Shown in pieces: positions 8,990 through 17,894 of a DNA stretch of 64,000 nucleotides. The stretch lies in NCBI RefSeq assembly GCF_002879885.1, contig NZ_PNYA01000013.1, positions 1-64,000 on the forward strand. The letters run 5' to 3'. How positions within the stretch are numbered: position 1 is the first letter of the stretch; each line of letters starts with the position of its first letter. Made by a program: the position numbers and the translations under genes. Under the pieces are notes generated by a model. That model was not told the origin of the DNA. It did not search any database and worked only from the letters and a program-made list of their open reading frames with translations. This stretch comes from Trinickia dabaoshanensis (GTDB lineage Bacteria > Pseudomonadota > Gammaproteobacteria > Burkholderiales > Burkholderiaceae).

Positions 8990-9778
8990 ATGAGCGCAGA
9001 GCTGCTCGCCTCGCGACCGCCCGAAAGCGAGTCGACCCTCGTTTTGACGCTGTCCAATCCGGGCGCGCGCAACGCCTTGCACCCCGATATGTATGCGGCC
9101 GGTATTCAGGCGCTCGAAACGGCCGAACGCGACCCGTCGATCCGAGCCATCGTGCTCATCGGCGCGGACGACTTTTTCTGCGCGGGCGGCAATTTGAACC
9201 GCCTGCTGGAAAACCGCGCGAAGGACCCGTCGGTGCAAGCGCAGAGTATCGATTTGCTCGCCCAATGGATACTCGCGCTGCGCACCTCGCGCAAACCGGT
9301 CATCGCCGCCGTGGCCGGTGCCGCGGCCGGCGCGGGTTTTTCGCTCGCGCTCGCGTGCGACCTGATCATCGCCGCCGACGACGCCAAGTTCGTCATGTCC
9401 TATGCGCGCGTGGGTTTGACGCCCGACGGCGGCGGCTCGTGGTTCCTCGCGCAAGCCCTGCCGCGCGCACTGGCGACGGAAATTTTGATGGAGGCCAAGC
9501 CGGTCTCGGCCGAGCGGCTCCATGCGCTCGGCGTCGTCAATCGCCTCGTCAAACAAGTTCAGCTTCGCGACGCGGCGATCGCGTGGGCCGACGAACTCGG
9601 ACGCGGCTCGCCCAATGCGCAAGCCTGCGTCAAAGCGCTCGTCGCCTCGGCCGGGGCCCACTCGTTAGCCGATCATTTGACGCACGAGCGCGACGAGTTC
9701 ATCGCCGCGCTGCATCACGCCGACGCGCTCGAAGGAATCACGGCATTCCTCGAAAAGCGCCCGGCGCGCTATCGCTGA
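8990..9778 (+). CDS. Enoyl-CoA hydratase/isomerase family protein (PaaG-like active site)
   Basis: A 262-residue crotonase-fold protein. The CoA oxyanion region DFFCAGGNL and the GAGFSLALACD helix are present. The two Glu residues of classical enoyl-CoA hydratase are missing: Ser replaces the first (GAGFSLA) and Ala the second (MSYARVG). An Asp is present in LTPDGGGSW, as in the isomerase PaaG. The enzyme is therefore more likely an isomerase-type crotonase than a hydratase. AAGGAGA lies 6-7 bases before the ATG. It leads a tight plus-strand set with a histidine phosphatase, an APH-type kinase and an acyl-CoA dehydrogenase. Confidence 0.87.
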   Translation: MSAELLASRPPESESTLVLTLSNPGARNALHPDMYAAGIQALETAERDPSIRAIVLIGADDFFCAGGNLNRLLENRAKDPSVQAQSIDLLAQWILALRTSRKPVIAAVAGAAAGAGFSLALACDLIIAADDAKFVMSYARVGLTPDGGGSWFLAQALPRALATEILMEAKPVSAERLHALGVVNRLVKQVQLRDAAIAWADELGRGSPNAQACVKALVASAGAHSLADHLTHERDEFIAALHHADALEGITAFLEKRPARYR

Positions 9779-9787
9779 GCGCACGCC

Positions 9788-10504
9788 ATGACCGAGTTCA
9801 AGCTACCCGAGCGCCGCCGCATCTTCCTCATGCGCCATGGCGACGTCACGTACTTCGACGCGTCGGGCCGCGCCATCGATCCGGAAACGGTGCCGCTGAA
9901 CGTACACGGCCTCGCGCAAGCGCGAGCGGCCGGCGAGGCGTTCGCCGCCGACGGCGTGCGCTTCGACCGCGTGATCGTGAGCGGCTTGCCGCGCACCTTG
10001 CAGACGGCGCAACAGGTCCTCGCCGCCACCGGACAGCATATCGAGATCGAGACTTGGCCCGAGTGGCAGGAGATCCGCGCGGGCCGTCTCGCCGATCTAG
10101 CGCCCGGCCAAGTCGAAGCCGCGTTTTTGAGCGCGTTCGACGGGGTGGTACCGGAGAGCACGCGCTTTCTCGGCGGGGAAACGATCGGCGAGCTGCTCGA
10201 TCGCGTCTTGCCGCCGCTCGCGCGCTTGCGAGCCGACGAGAATTGGGACACCGCGCTGCTGGTGCTGCACGGCGGGGTCAACCGCGCGTTGCTCTCCCAT
10301 GCGATCACGACCGGCGAGCGGGCGTTCTTCGGCCATCTCGCTCAAGCGACCGGCTGCATCAACGCGCTCGACGTCGGTGCCCGGCCGCGCGATTGGGTCG
10401 TACGCGCGATCAATTACGCACCGCCGACGCCGTTGTTTCGCGACGTCCGGCACACGACGATGGAATCGCTTTACTCGCAATACCTGCGCTGCCGGCGAGA
10501 GTGA
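9788..10504 (+). CDS. Histidine phosphatase family protein
   Basis: A 238-residue phosphoglycerate-mutase-like phosphatase. The catalytic LMRHGD motif has Arg16, His17 and Gly18, and the second His lies in LLVLHGGVNRA. SGLPRTLQTAQ supplies the second conserved Arg, and WPEWQEIRAG the acid residue. It starts 9 bases after the crotonase gene, so the two are surely co-transcribed. The substrate is unknown; the neighbouring APH-type kinase raises the possibility of a phosphorylated acyl or small-molecule intermediate, which is inference. Confidence 0.87.
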   Translation: MTEFKLPERRRIFLMRHGDVTYFDASGRAIDPETVPLNVHGLAQARAAGEAFAADGVRFDRVIVSGLPRTLQTAQQVLAATGQHIEIETWPEWQEIRAGRLADLAPGQVEAAFLSAFDGVVPESTRFLGGETIGELLDRVLPPLARLRADENWDTALLVLHGGVNRALLSHAITTGERAFFGHLAQATGCINALDVGARPRDWVVRAINYAPPTPLFRDVRHTTMESLYSQYLRCRRE

Positions 10505-10582
10505 CGCCGGCAACGTCCTGAGTTTTCGCCGCTGCACCTTCGCAATCCGTTTTCGAAATCAACGTCAAGCGGGAGCCGCTAG

Positions 10583-11692
10583 ATGGGAACGAACGAGTCG
10601 GCAGGACCGATCAGCAGCAACGAACAGGATTACTCGGCGTTCGTCGGCACGCGCGCCGTATCGGCAACGCACAGCTTCGACACCGCCGCGCTCGAACGAT
10701 GGCTGCGCGAACACGTCGAAGGCTTCGCAGGGCCGCTTAGCGTCGAACAATTCGCCGGCGGCCAGTCGAACCCCACCTATAAACTCGTCACGCCCTCGCG
10801 CAGCTATGTCATGCGCGCGAAGCCCGGGCCTGCGGCCAAGTTGTTGCCGTCCGCTCATGCCGTCGATCGCGAATACCGGGTCATGGATGCGCTGTCGAAA
10901 ACCGATGTACCCGTTGCGAAGATGCTGGCGCTGTGCGAGGACGAAGCGGTCGTCGGCCGGGCGTTCTACGTCATGGAGTACGTGGAGGGCCGCGTGCTTT
11001 GGGACCCTTCCCTTCCAGGCATGACGCCGGCCGAGCGCGCCGCGATCTACGATGAAATGAACCGCGTCATCGCCGCGCTGCATCGGGTCGATCCGAACGC
11101 GGCCGGCCTCGCCGACTACGGCAAGAGCGGCAACTATCTCGCCCGTCAGATTGCCCGCTGGAGCAAGCAATACGAGGCATCGGAGACCGAACCGATCGAA
11201 GCCATGCGGCGGTTGATCGAATGGTTGCCCGCGCATCTACCGTCCGACACCGGGGAACACGTGGCCGTCGTGCACGGAGACTATCGGCTCGACAACCTCA
11301 TCTTCCATCCGAGCGAGCCGCGCATCCTCGCGGTGCTCGACTGGGAACTCTCGACGCTCGGCGACCCGATCGTCGATTTCGCCTATCACTGCATGGCTTG
11401 GCACGTCGACCCGGTCCGGTTCCGCGGCATCGCGGGCCTCGATTGGGCCATGCTCGGCATCCCCGACGAGCGCAGCTATGTCGAGCGTTATCGCGAACGT
11501 ACCGGGTTTTCGCTTCCGGGCGACTGGAATTTCTACCTCGCCTTCAACATGTTCCGCATCGCCGCGATTTTGCAGGGCATCATGAAACGCGTCACGGTGG
11601 GTACGGCGGCGAGCGCGCAAGCGGTCGACGCGGGGCGCCGCGCGCGTCCGATGGCCGAGCTTGCGTGGTCGTACGCGTGCAAAGTGCGTTAG
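10583..11692 (+). CDS. APH-type phosphotransferase, ACAD10/LvaA-like
   Basis: A 369-residue protein-kinase-fold phosphotransferase. The catalytic loop is HGDYRLDN (His231, Asp233, Asn238) and the metal site is LDWE (Asp253, Glu255). [10 protein letters not shown] and YVMRAKP form the nucleotide-binding lobe. This subfamily is the separate-gene counterpart of the N-terminal kinase domain of mammalian ACAD10/ACAD11 and of LvaA in Pseudomonas putida, which phosphorylates 4-hydroxyacyl-CoA. The next gene is the matching acyl-CoA dehydrogenase, 97 bases downstream, which supports that reading. Antibiotic phosphorylation is unlikely in this context. Confidence 0.85.
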   Translation: MGTNESAGPISSNEQDYSAFVGTRAVSATHSFDTAALERWLREHVEGFAGPLSVEQFAGGQSNPTYKLVTPSRSYVMRAKPGPAAKLLPSAHAVDREYRVMDALSKTDVPVAKMLALCEDEAVVGRAFYVMEYVEGRVLWDPSLPGMTPAERAAIYDEMNRVIAALHRVDPNAAGLADYGKSGNYLARQIARWSKQYEASETEPIEAMRRLIEWLPAHLPSDTGEHVAVVHGDYRLDNLIFHPSEPRILAVLDWELSTLGDPIVDFAYHCMAWHVDPVRFRGIAGLDWAMLGIPDERSYVERYRERTGFSLPGDWNFYLAFNMFRIAAILQGIMKRVTVGTAASAQAVDAGRRARPMAELAWSYACKVR

Positions 11693-11789
11693 CGCAGCGG
11701 CTCGCGCCCATCGCCTGAGCGGTGTTCGCGCACAGGCAATCAACCGATCGAGCGGCATGGGGCACGTTGCCGCATCAACCGAGAACATC

Positions 11790-13028
11790 ATGAATTTCGA
11801 CTACACACCGAAGGTTCAAGCCTTGCGCGCGCGATTGCTCGAGTTCTTCGACGCACACATCTATCCGAACGAACGCATGTTCCTCGATGAAGTCGCGCGC
11901 AATCGCGCGGCGGGCAACGCATGGATACCCACCGAGATCGTGGAGACGTTGAAGCTGCGCGCGCAAGAGGCGGGGCTGTGGAATCTGTTTCTCCCGGACT
12001 CGACACGCGGCGCCGGGCTCACGAATCTCGAATACGCGCCGCTCGCCGAGATCATGGGGCGCGTGCCCTGGGCGCCCGAAGTGTTCAACTGCAACGCGCC
12101 CGATACGGGAAACATGGAGACGCTCGAACGCTACGGCTCCGAGGAGCACAAGCGCACTTGGCTCGAGCCCCTGCTCGAAGGAAAGATTCGTTCGGCGTTC
12201 TTGATGACCGAGCCCGAGGTGGCCTCCTCCGATGCGACGAACATCGAAACGCGCATCGAGCGCGACGGCGACACGTATGTCGTCAACGGCCGCAAATGGT
12301 GGTCCTCCGGCGCGGGCGATCCGCGCTGCAAGGTCTATATCGTGATGGGCAAGACCGACCCGCAAGCGCCGAAGCACGCTCAACAATCGATGATCCTCGT
12401 GCCGGCCGGCGCGCCGGGCATCACCGTGCACCGCCCTTTGCACGTGTTCGGTTACGACGACGCCCCGCACGGCCATATGGAAATCACGCTCGAGAACGTG
12501 CGCGTGCCCGCCTCGAATATCCTGCTCGGCGAGGGGCGCGGCTTCGAGATCGCGCAAGGCCGTTTGGGACCGGGCCGGATTCACCACTGCATGCGGTTGA
12601 TCGGCCTAGCCGAGCGCGCGCTCGAGCTCATGTGCAAACGCACGTCCGAACGGATCGCATTCGGTAAGCCGATCGCAGCGCAGAGCGTCACGCAGGAACG
12701 TATCGCCGAGGCGCGCTGCCGGATCGAACAGGCACGGCTACTGACGCTGAAGACGGCCTACATGATGGATACGGTCGGCAACAAGGGCGCGCGCGGCGAG
12801 ATCGCGATGATCAAGGTCGTCGCACCGAACATGGCCTGCGAGGTGATCGACTGGGCGATTCAGGCACACGGCGGCGGGGGCATGTGCGACGACTTTCCGC
12901 TCGCCTACGCATACACCTGCGCCCGCACGCTGCGCTTCGCGGACGGCCCCGACGAAGTACATCGCAACGCGATCGCCAAATTGGAGTTGGCCCGCCACGC
13001 ATTGGCCGGGACACAGCGCGCGGGGTAA
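11790..13028 (+). CDS. Acyl-CoA dehydrogenase, ACAD10/ACAD11/LvaC-like
   Basis: A 412-residue flavoprotein of the acyl-CoA dehydrogenase family. FAD and substrate contacts are seen in [26 protein letters not shown] and [11 protein letters not shown]. Near the C-terminus the usual YEGT segment is replaced by FADGPDEVH, the form I associate with ACAD10/11. In P. putida LvaC acts on phosphorylated 4-hydroxyacyl-CoA. The ATG at 11790 was chosen because the upstream extension overlaps the kinase gene and is Arg-rich. It closes the acyl-CoA operon and probably acts on a hydroxylated or branched acyl-CoA. Confidence 0.87.
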   Translation: MNFDYTPKVQALRARLLEFFDAHIYPNERMFLDEVARNRAAGNAWIPTEIVETLKLRAQEAGLWNLFLPDSTRGAGLTNLEYAPLAEIMGRVPWAPEVFNCNAPDTGNMETLERYGSEEHKRTWLEPLLEGKIRSAFLMTEPEVASSDATNIETRIERDGDTYVVNGRKWWSSGAGDPRCKVYIVMGKTDPQAPKHAQQSMILVPAGAPGITVHRPLHVFGYDDAPHGHMEITLENVRVPASNILLGEGRGFEIAQGRLGPGRIHHCMRLIGLAERALELMCKRTSERIAFGKPIAAQSVTQERIAEARCRIEQARLLTLKTAYMMDTVGNKGARGEIAMIKVVAPNMACEVIDWAIQAHGGGGMCDDFPLAYAYTCARTLRFADGPDEVHRNAIAKLELARHALAGTQRAG

Positions 13029-13180
13029 CGGGAAGGCGCGCGCCGGGATGAGGGATGACGGCACGGGCGCCGCAATGCTTCCCCTTTCCCCAGACAAATC
13101 GGATAATTGCGCTGCCTTCAAGGCAAAGCAAATACATCACGCGTCACCTTAAAACCACACACCGAGAGACCTCCAAGTTT

Positions 13181-13732
13181 ATGAAATACCTGCGCCCAGC
13201 CGTGGCCGCCGCATTGTCAGCCCTCGTGGCAACGCATGCCGCCGGAGCATTGAAAGACGAGAATCTCCTGCTCCCCGTGCCGAAATACTACAAGGTCGGC
13301 TATCAGGCCCACCACGACAACTTCGCTTTGACCGAAATGGTGCCCGAGGGCCAAACCGTGGAAAACTGGACCGAGATGATCACGACTCAGATCTACTCCG
13401 GCAGTCACATGACGTTCGACCAGTACCGCACCGACATGGTCAACCGCTGGCAAGACGCGTGCGACGACGCGCAGTCATACTCGCTGTCGAGCGGCACGGA
13501 AAACGGATATGACTATGAATGGTGGTTGCAGACGTGCCAATTCAAGGACGACACGCGCAAGCCGGAATTCACGTGGTTCAAAATGATCCGGGGCAATGAC
13601 GCCGTCTACGTCGTGCAAAAGGCGTTTCATTTCCAGCCCACCAAGGAGGAGTCCGTCGAGCTCTCGAAATACATGAAGAAGATCCAGGTATGCGATACGC
13701 GGTTGGAAAACCGCGCTTGCCCGATGCGCTGA
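13181..13732 (+). CDS. Secreted hypothetical protein with four cysteines
   Basis: A 183-residue exported protein that I do not recognise. The ATG at 13181 gives a signal peptide (MKYLRPAVAAALSALVATHAAGA) with cleavage near residue 22. The mature part has four Cys: DACDDAQ, LQTCQFK, QVCDTR and RACPMR. They could form two disulfides in the periplasm. It is rich in aromatic residues (YEWWLQ, FTWFKM). The gene lies between the acyl-CoA dehydrogenase and a YfcG-like transferase and has no obvious partner. Confidence 0.7.
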   Translation: MKYLRPAVAAALSALVATHAAGALKDENLLLPVPKYYKVGYQAHHDNFALTEMVPEGQTVENWTEMITTQIYSGSHMTFDQYRTDMVNRWQDACDDAQSYSLSSGTENGYDYEWWLQTCQFKDDTRKPEFTWFKMIRGNDAVYVVQKAFHFQPTKEESVELSKYMKKIQVCDTRLENRACPMR

Positions 13733-13860
13733 TTGCATGGATCGATGCCCACACGGCCGTCACGGCTTTGCGCGCGCATCGGCAGAACGCAGCCATCTAT
13801 GCTAGCTTCCACGTGGGCCGGCGCTGCTTGTCGCGGCGCCGGCAAGCACAAGGAGCTGCC

Positions 13861-14553
13861 ATGATCGACGTCTATAGCTGGGCCACGCCGAACGGTCACA
13901 AGATTCATATCATGCTCGAGGAAACGGGCCTCGAATATCGCGTCCATCCGATCGATATCGGTGCGGGCGATCAATTCAAGCCGGAGTTTCTCGCGATCAG
14001 CCCGAACAACAAGATTCCTGCGATCGTCGATAGCGACGGCCCCGGCGGTCAATCGCTTTCGTTGTTTGAATCGGGCGCCATTCTCGTTTATTTGGCCGAG
14101 AAGACCGGCAAGTTCTTGCCGACCGAACCCGCGGCGCGGTATGCCACGCTGCAATGGCTGATGTTCCAAATGGGTGGACTCGGACCGATGCTCGGCCAGA
14201 CACATCATTTCCGCGTCTACGCACCGCAACAAATCGAATACGCGGTCAATCGCTATACGAACGAGGCGAAGCGCTTGTACGGCGTCATGGATAAACAGCT
14301 CTCGCACTCGGCCTACCTTGCCGGCGACGAATACACGATCGCCGATATCGCGGCATTTCCGTGGACCCGCTCGTGGCAAAACCAAGGCATCGATCTGGCC
14401 GATTACCCCAACGTGAAGCGTTGGCACGAGGCGATCGCGGCCCGGCCGGCGGTACAGCGCGGTGTGGAAGTATTGGCATCGGCACGACGCGCGCTCACCG
14501 ACGACAAGGCAAGAGACATCCTTTTCGGCGCGACGCAGTACGCCAAGCACTGA
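13861..14553 (+). CDS. YfcG-like disulfide-bond oxidoreductase / glutathione S-transferase
   Basis: A 230-residue GST-fold protein of the Nu (YfcG/YghU) type. The N-terminal SWATPNGHKIHIMLEETGL and FLAISPNNKIPAIVD match that group, where the Thr/Asn pair activates glutathione and the protein reduces disulfides rather than conjugating. LFESGAILVYLAEKTGKFLP ends the thioredoxin domain. The ATG at 13861 has AAGGAG 7 bases upstream. An 8-bp GC-rich hairpin with an 11-nt loop lies just upstream at 13817-13843. It is convergent with the Rhs-core gene. Confidence 0.87.
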   Translation: MIDVYSWATPNGHKIHIMLEETGLEYRVHPIDIGAGDQFKPEFLAISPNNKIPAIVDSDGPGGQSLSLFESGAILVYLAEKTGKFLPTEPAARYATLQWLMFQMGGLGPMLGQTHHFRVYAPQQIEYAVNRYTNEAKRLYGVMDKQLSHSAYLAGDEYTIADIAAFPWTRSWQNQGIDLADYPNVKRWHEAIAARPAVQRGVEVLASARRALTDDKARDILFGATQYAKH

Positions 14554-14590
14554 GCGGATCGGCACCGGACGACGGCGCGGGAGCCCTAGG

Positions 14591-15421
14591 TTAGAACAAC
14601 TTAAGGAGTCTCTTATTCCGTTTCAGCCGCGCCCGCAGCTCGGCCTTGAGCGCCGGTTGCAATGCGAGCCCGGGGTCCTCGTTGATTCGTTGTTTCAAAT
14701 ACCTCAAACGACTCCGGTAGCCGCGCACATTCTCCGCACGGCGCTCGAGTTCCGCGGCGCGCCGTGCCCGCAATTGGCGCCAGTCGCTACCGCTCGAGAA
14801 AAATGCCGTAATCAAGCTGCCGACGCCTGGCAGCCTGGGTTCCCCCGGCCGCGGCCCCCCATGAATGCGCAGCATTTCCTCGCCCATATCTTCGCGCAAC
14901 TCGGACAGGCCCCTATCGATCAGATGGTAGACCGGAGGGACGCGAACGGGTCGAGCACTAGGAAGCGGTCGCCTCTGCGGCAGTTCGGGCGCGAACAACG
15001 AATGCGGATCGGTGGGCATATAGGGAGGGGGCGGCTCTGAACGGCTCTCCGCTTCCCCGTACGGAGGCGGAGGTCCCATCTCGTACGCCGGCAGCCCGCG
15101 CCTGCTCGTGTGTACGACGGCGATGGGCGCATCCTGCGCCGGCTCCCGGGCCGTCGCGTCGAGCTCGCCCGCGCCTCTACTAAGAGGGCGTGTCAGCACG
15201 CCCTGCCGGATATGCCCCGTTGGATCGCGGTGATTGACCGGGTCATCGCTGCAATAGACGTACGAATTGGGTCCACCGCCATCGAACGGACTGAGCTCAT
15301 CCGCGGCATTGAACCGCATCAGAGTCGGCAGGTACCACCGATAGCCGTTGCCCAGGGGATAGCCGCGCGTGAGCGGGTCCTCGAACGCGCCCGTGAAACC
15401 GATGAAAAGTGGATCGCTCAT
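14591..15421 (-). CDS. Orphan Rhs-core protein with variable C-terminus and PPxY motifs
   Basis: A 276-residue protein. Residues 1-65 are a short Rhs repeat-associated core ending (FTGAFEDPLTRGYPLGNGY, MRFNAADELSPFD, YVYCSDDPVNHRDPTGH). As in polymorphic toxins, an unrelated C-terminus follows. That part is Pro-rich and has two PPPPY stretches (around residues 108-128), then an Arg/Glu/Leu-rich helical end (from about residue 220). I do not recognise a nuclease or transferase motif. There is no long Rhs gene, VgrG, PAAR or immunity gene adjacent. The ATG at 15421 starts MSDPLFIGF; an upstream start is possible. It may be a displaced toxin tip or a stand-alone effector. Confidence 0.7.
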   Translation of the reverse strand: MSDPLFIGFTGAFEDPLTRGYPLGNGYRWYLPTLMRFNAADELSPFDGGGPNSYVYCSDDPVNHRDPTGHIRQGVLTRPLSRGAGELDATAREPAQDAPIAVVHTSRRGLPAYEMGPPPPYGEAESRSEPPPPYMPTDPHSLFAPELPQRRPLPSARPVRVPPVYHLIDRGLSELREDMGEEMLRIHGGPRPGEPRLPGVGSLITAFFSSGSDWRQLRARRAAELERRAENVRGYRSRLRYLKQRINEDPGLALQPALKAELRARLKRNKRLLKLF

Positions 15422-15641
15422 CTTTCGTCTAGTCGCAGGAAGTCGCATTCAGCGTACAGCCGAGCATGACCGCGCGCGCTGATAAGACTAAGAGGAACGA
15501 CTGCCAGAAGAGCCGATCGCCGGTTCGATCGCAACGTCGTCCCACATGTTGCATAACCGACGAATCCGCTGGAGACCATCGCGAGAAGGCCGACGGATGC
15601 AGCCTGGCGTGACTAGCCCGTTCGCGCGGGCCGGAAATCAC

Positions 15642-16133
15642 TCAAAAATAATGCCGCGTAACGAATTGCGCGACGCATGCGGGCTTGCTTCCACCCTCGG
15701 CTTCGACCGTGATGTCCCATGTCACTTGTATCGCGTCGTCGGCCACATCGGCCACCTCGGCCACCGCGAACGATGCCCGCAGGCGCGCGCCGACGGGCAC
15801 CGGCGCCGGAAACCGAACGCGATTGAGGCCGTAATTCACGCCCATTCGTTGCTCGAGGTGAACAGTCCGCGCGAGAAGCGCGGGCACGAGAGAGAGCGTC
15901 AAGAAGCCGTGTGCAACGGCGCCGCCGAACGGCGACTCGCGCAGGGCGCGCTCCGGGTCGACGTGAATCCATTGGTGATCGCCGGTCGCGTCGGCGAATC
16001 GATCGACACGGCTCTGATCGACTTGCACCCAATCGCTGACGAGCGGTTCGGCCCCGATGCGCGCGCGCAGCGTCGCCGCATCGGCCACTCGAACCGGCGT
16101 CGCGCTCGTCTTCAAAGCCGACGCGCCGGTCAC
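15642..16133 (-). CDS. MaoC-like dehydratase (hot-dog fold), GTG start
   Basis: A 163-residue single hot-dog-fold MaoC protein. The R-specific hydratase motif with catalytic Asp and His is seen in FADATGDHQWIHVD, followed by SPFGGAVAHGFLTLS. The GTG at 16133 overlaps the TGA of the upstream MaoC gene as GTGA, which fixes the start and implies translational coupling. Longer upstream versions would overlap that gene by about 100 bases. The likely reaction is hydration of trans-2-enoyl-CoA to (R)-3-hydroxyacyl-CoA, possibly as a heteromer with its neighbour. Confidence 0.82.
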   Translation of the reverse strand: MTGASALKTSATPVRVADAATLRARIGAEPLVSDWVQVDQSRVDRFADATGDHQWIHVDPERALRESPFGGAVAHGFLTLSLVPALLARTVHLEQRMGVNYGLNRVRFPAPVPVGARLRASFAVAEVADVADDAIQVTWDITVEAEGGSKPACVAQFVTRHYF

Positions 16134-16600
16134 GCAGACGCCCCTTCCGTTCCTTGCGGATGCCGCAGCCCAAACAGCACGTTCGCACGCACGGTGATGA
16201 CCGTATCGCCGGCTTGGTCTATCCCTTCCCACAGGGTCGTGACGATCCCGCGGTCGGGCAGGCTCTTCGACACGCGCTTCGCGAGCACCGAGTTGAACAT
16301 GCGCAGGGCATCACCGGGCCGCACGGGCTTCAGCCATCGGATTTCCTCGACGCCGGGCGAGCCGAGCGAGGTCGATCCGTTGAGCACGTTGCGCACGAGC
16401 ATGCCCATCATGACCGAGCACGTATGCCAGCCGCTCGCGATCAAGCCGCCGAACGGCGAGGCTTGGGCGGCTGCATCGTCGACATGAAAAGGCTGGGGAT
16501 CGAAGCGCTCCGCAAATTCGAGGATTTCCTCGACGGTAAAGATGTGAGTACCCACTTCCTCACGCGATCCGACTTCCAAATCCTCGTAGCTGATGCCCAT
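16130..16600 (-). CDS. MaoC-like dehydratase (hot-dog fold)
   Basis: A 156-residue MaoC-family protein. FAERFDPQPFHVDDAAA carries the Asp/His pair and SPFGGLIASGWHT the following helix. It is followed directly by a second MaoC gene through a GTGA overlap, so the two products are probably made in equal amounts. Its own start lies 12 bases after the DUF1178 gene on the same strand. Function as an (R)-enoyl-CoA hydratase is inferred from the family; no fatty-acid gene cluster surrounds it. Confidence 0.85.
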   Translation of the reverse strand: MGISYEDLEVGSREEVGTHIFTVEEILEFAERFDPQPFHVDDAAAQASPFGGLIASGWHTCSVMMGMLVRNVLNGSTSLGSPGVEEIRWLKPVRPGDALRMFNSVLAKRVSKSLPDRGIVTTLWEGIDQAGDTVITVRANVLFGLRHPQGTEGASA

Positions 16601-16612
16601 GCGGCGCTTTCC

Positions 16613-17089
16613 CTATTGAAGCGACTCTTTCGGCACGCAAGCGCTGGGAAGCGCCATGACGTCGATGCCTTCGTCGACAAGCGCACGCGCGTCCTCGGGC
16701 GTCGTCACACCCCGGATGCTGCGCGCGGGCGCTTCGTTGTAATGAATACGGCGCGCTTCCTCGGCGAAGCGGTCGCCGACGTTTTCAGCCTTCCCTACCA
16801 CCTCGCGCAACATCCGCAGCGCCATGGCCTCGAATTCGCGCGCATGCTCGGGCGCCGCGGGCGCCGCCGAGCCCTTGCCCTCGCGCGCCGCCGGCGCGTC
16901 GTCTTGCCGCGCGCGCGTCGCACCCGAGAGATTCAAGCGCGGCGCCGACGGCATACGGCTCACCTCGGTCGCGGCGCAAATCGGACATTCGATCAATTTG
17001 CGCGACAACTGAGATTCGAAGTCACCGTCGGAGGCAAACCACCCCTCGAAACGATGGCCATGCGGACATTGGAGATCGAGAACCTTCAT
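16613..17089 (-). CDS. DUF1178 family protein
   Basis: A 158-residue protein of the DUF1178 family. The N-terminus MKVLDLQCPHGHRFEGWF and the later IECPICAA give a C-x2-H plus C-x2-C set, which looks like a small zinc ribbon. The middle is low-complexity Ala/Arg/Glu, and the C-terminal half is a conserved helical region (RILHYNEAPARSIRG-like sequence). The ATG at 17089 is the family start; the frame upstream is spurious. It leads the two MaoC genes. Function is unknown. Confidence 0.85.
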   Translation of the reverse strand: MKVLDLQCPHGHRFEGWFASDGDFESQLSRKLIECPICAATEVSRMPSAPRLNLSGATRARQDDAPAAREGKGSAAPAAPEHAREFEAMALRMLREVVGKAENVGDRFAEEARRIHYNEAPARSIRGVTTPEDARALVDEGIDVMALPSACVPKESLQ

Positions 17090-17168
17090 GCTGAACGAAA
17101 AACGAAGTACGCCTAGGGCCGCTCGCACCAAGGGCCGAAGCGTCGGGATGAACGGGCCCTAGTGTAGC

Positions 17169-17202
17169 GCAAACGGGGTGAACGGTCGTTCGCCCCGTTT
17201 GC
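17169..17202 (-). terminator. Hairpin after the NUDIX gene (end of the nuo transcript)
   Basis: Ten-bp perfect arms (17169-17178 and 17193-17202) extend inward by four more pairs after one mismatch, just 5 bases past the NUDIX stop. No strong T-run follows, so this could be a Rho-assisted or processing hairpin marking the end of the long nuo transcript. Confidence 0.5.
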
Positions 17203-17207
17203 CGAGT

Positions 17208-17852
17208 CTACGCGCTTTGCGCGGCGACGGAGCCGGGCATGGCGGGGAACGGCGGCTCCCGGCGATCGGGCTGCCATGCGCCCGAGAGCACTTTTTCGAG
17301 CCAAAAGTGGCCGATGATCGTCTTGACGTCGGTGATCTCGCCGCTGCGAATCCACTCGCCCACCCGCGCCGGATCGGCCGTGAACACTTCGAGAAACTCG
17401 CCTTCGTCCAACTGTTGCTCGCCCTGCGTCAAGCCGCGCGCCAGAAAGATGTCGATGAATTCGGTCGAATACGAAATGATCGGATGGATGCGCGTGAGGA
17501 ACGTGTATTCGCGCGCCGAGTAGCCCGTTTCTTCGCGCAGCTCCCGCTGCGCGCACGCCAGCGCACCCTCGTCCGGGTCCAGTTTGCCGGCGGGAAACTC
17601 GATCATCACCCGGCCGATCGGATAGCGGTACTGGCGCTCGAGCAGCACGCGGCCATCGTCGAACAGCGCAATGACCATCACGGCGCCCGAATGGACGACG
17701 TATTCGCGCGTCGTCTCCTTGCCGTCGGGCAAGCGCACGATGTCGCGTTTGACTGTGAGGAAATTACCGCCGTAGACGGTGTTGCCGTCGATGCGCGTCT
17801 CAACTAGCGACGCGTCGGGATGCGGATCGTTCGAATCGGACGGATGGGCCAT
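17208..17852 (-). CDS. NUDIX hydrolase, ADP-ribose pyrophosphatase type
   Basis: A 214-residue NUDIX enzyme with a complete Nudix box (G-x5-E-x7-REL-x-EE-x-G) in GKLDPDEGALACAQRELREE. It resembles ADP-sugar pyrophosphatases such as NudF, which split ADP-ribose to AMP and ribose-5-phosphate. The ATG at 17852 has GCAGGAG 8 bases upstream; a GTG three codons earlier is less likely. It starts 42 bases after the DUF2818 gene and is probably the last cistron of the complex I operon, linking it to NAD turnover. Substrate is inferred. Confidence 0.86.
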   Translation of the reverse strand: MAHPSDSNDPHPDASLVETRIDGNTVYGGNFLTVKRDIVRLPDGKETTREYVVHSGAVMVIALFDDGRVLLERQYRYPIGRVMIEFPAGKLDPDEGALACAQRELREETGYSAREYTFLTRIHPIISYSTEFIDIFLARGLTQGEQQLDEGEFLEVFTADPARVGEWIRSGEITDVKTIIGHFWLEKVLSGAWQPDRREPPFPAMPGSVAAQSA

Positions 17853-17894
17853 CGGCAACACTCCTGCAAGGAGCCGCCGACGGCCGCCGGGCCG

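Noticed and set aside
10583-11692. Aminoglycoside resistance kinase.
   Set aside because: The fold is shared, but sequence features and the adjacent acyl-CoA dehydrogenase point to acyl-CoA metabolism.
14554-15641. Rhs region as a mobile island.
   Set aside because: No integrase, transposase, terminal repeats or target duplications are seen, and base composition is not clearly different.
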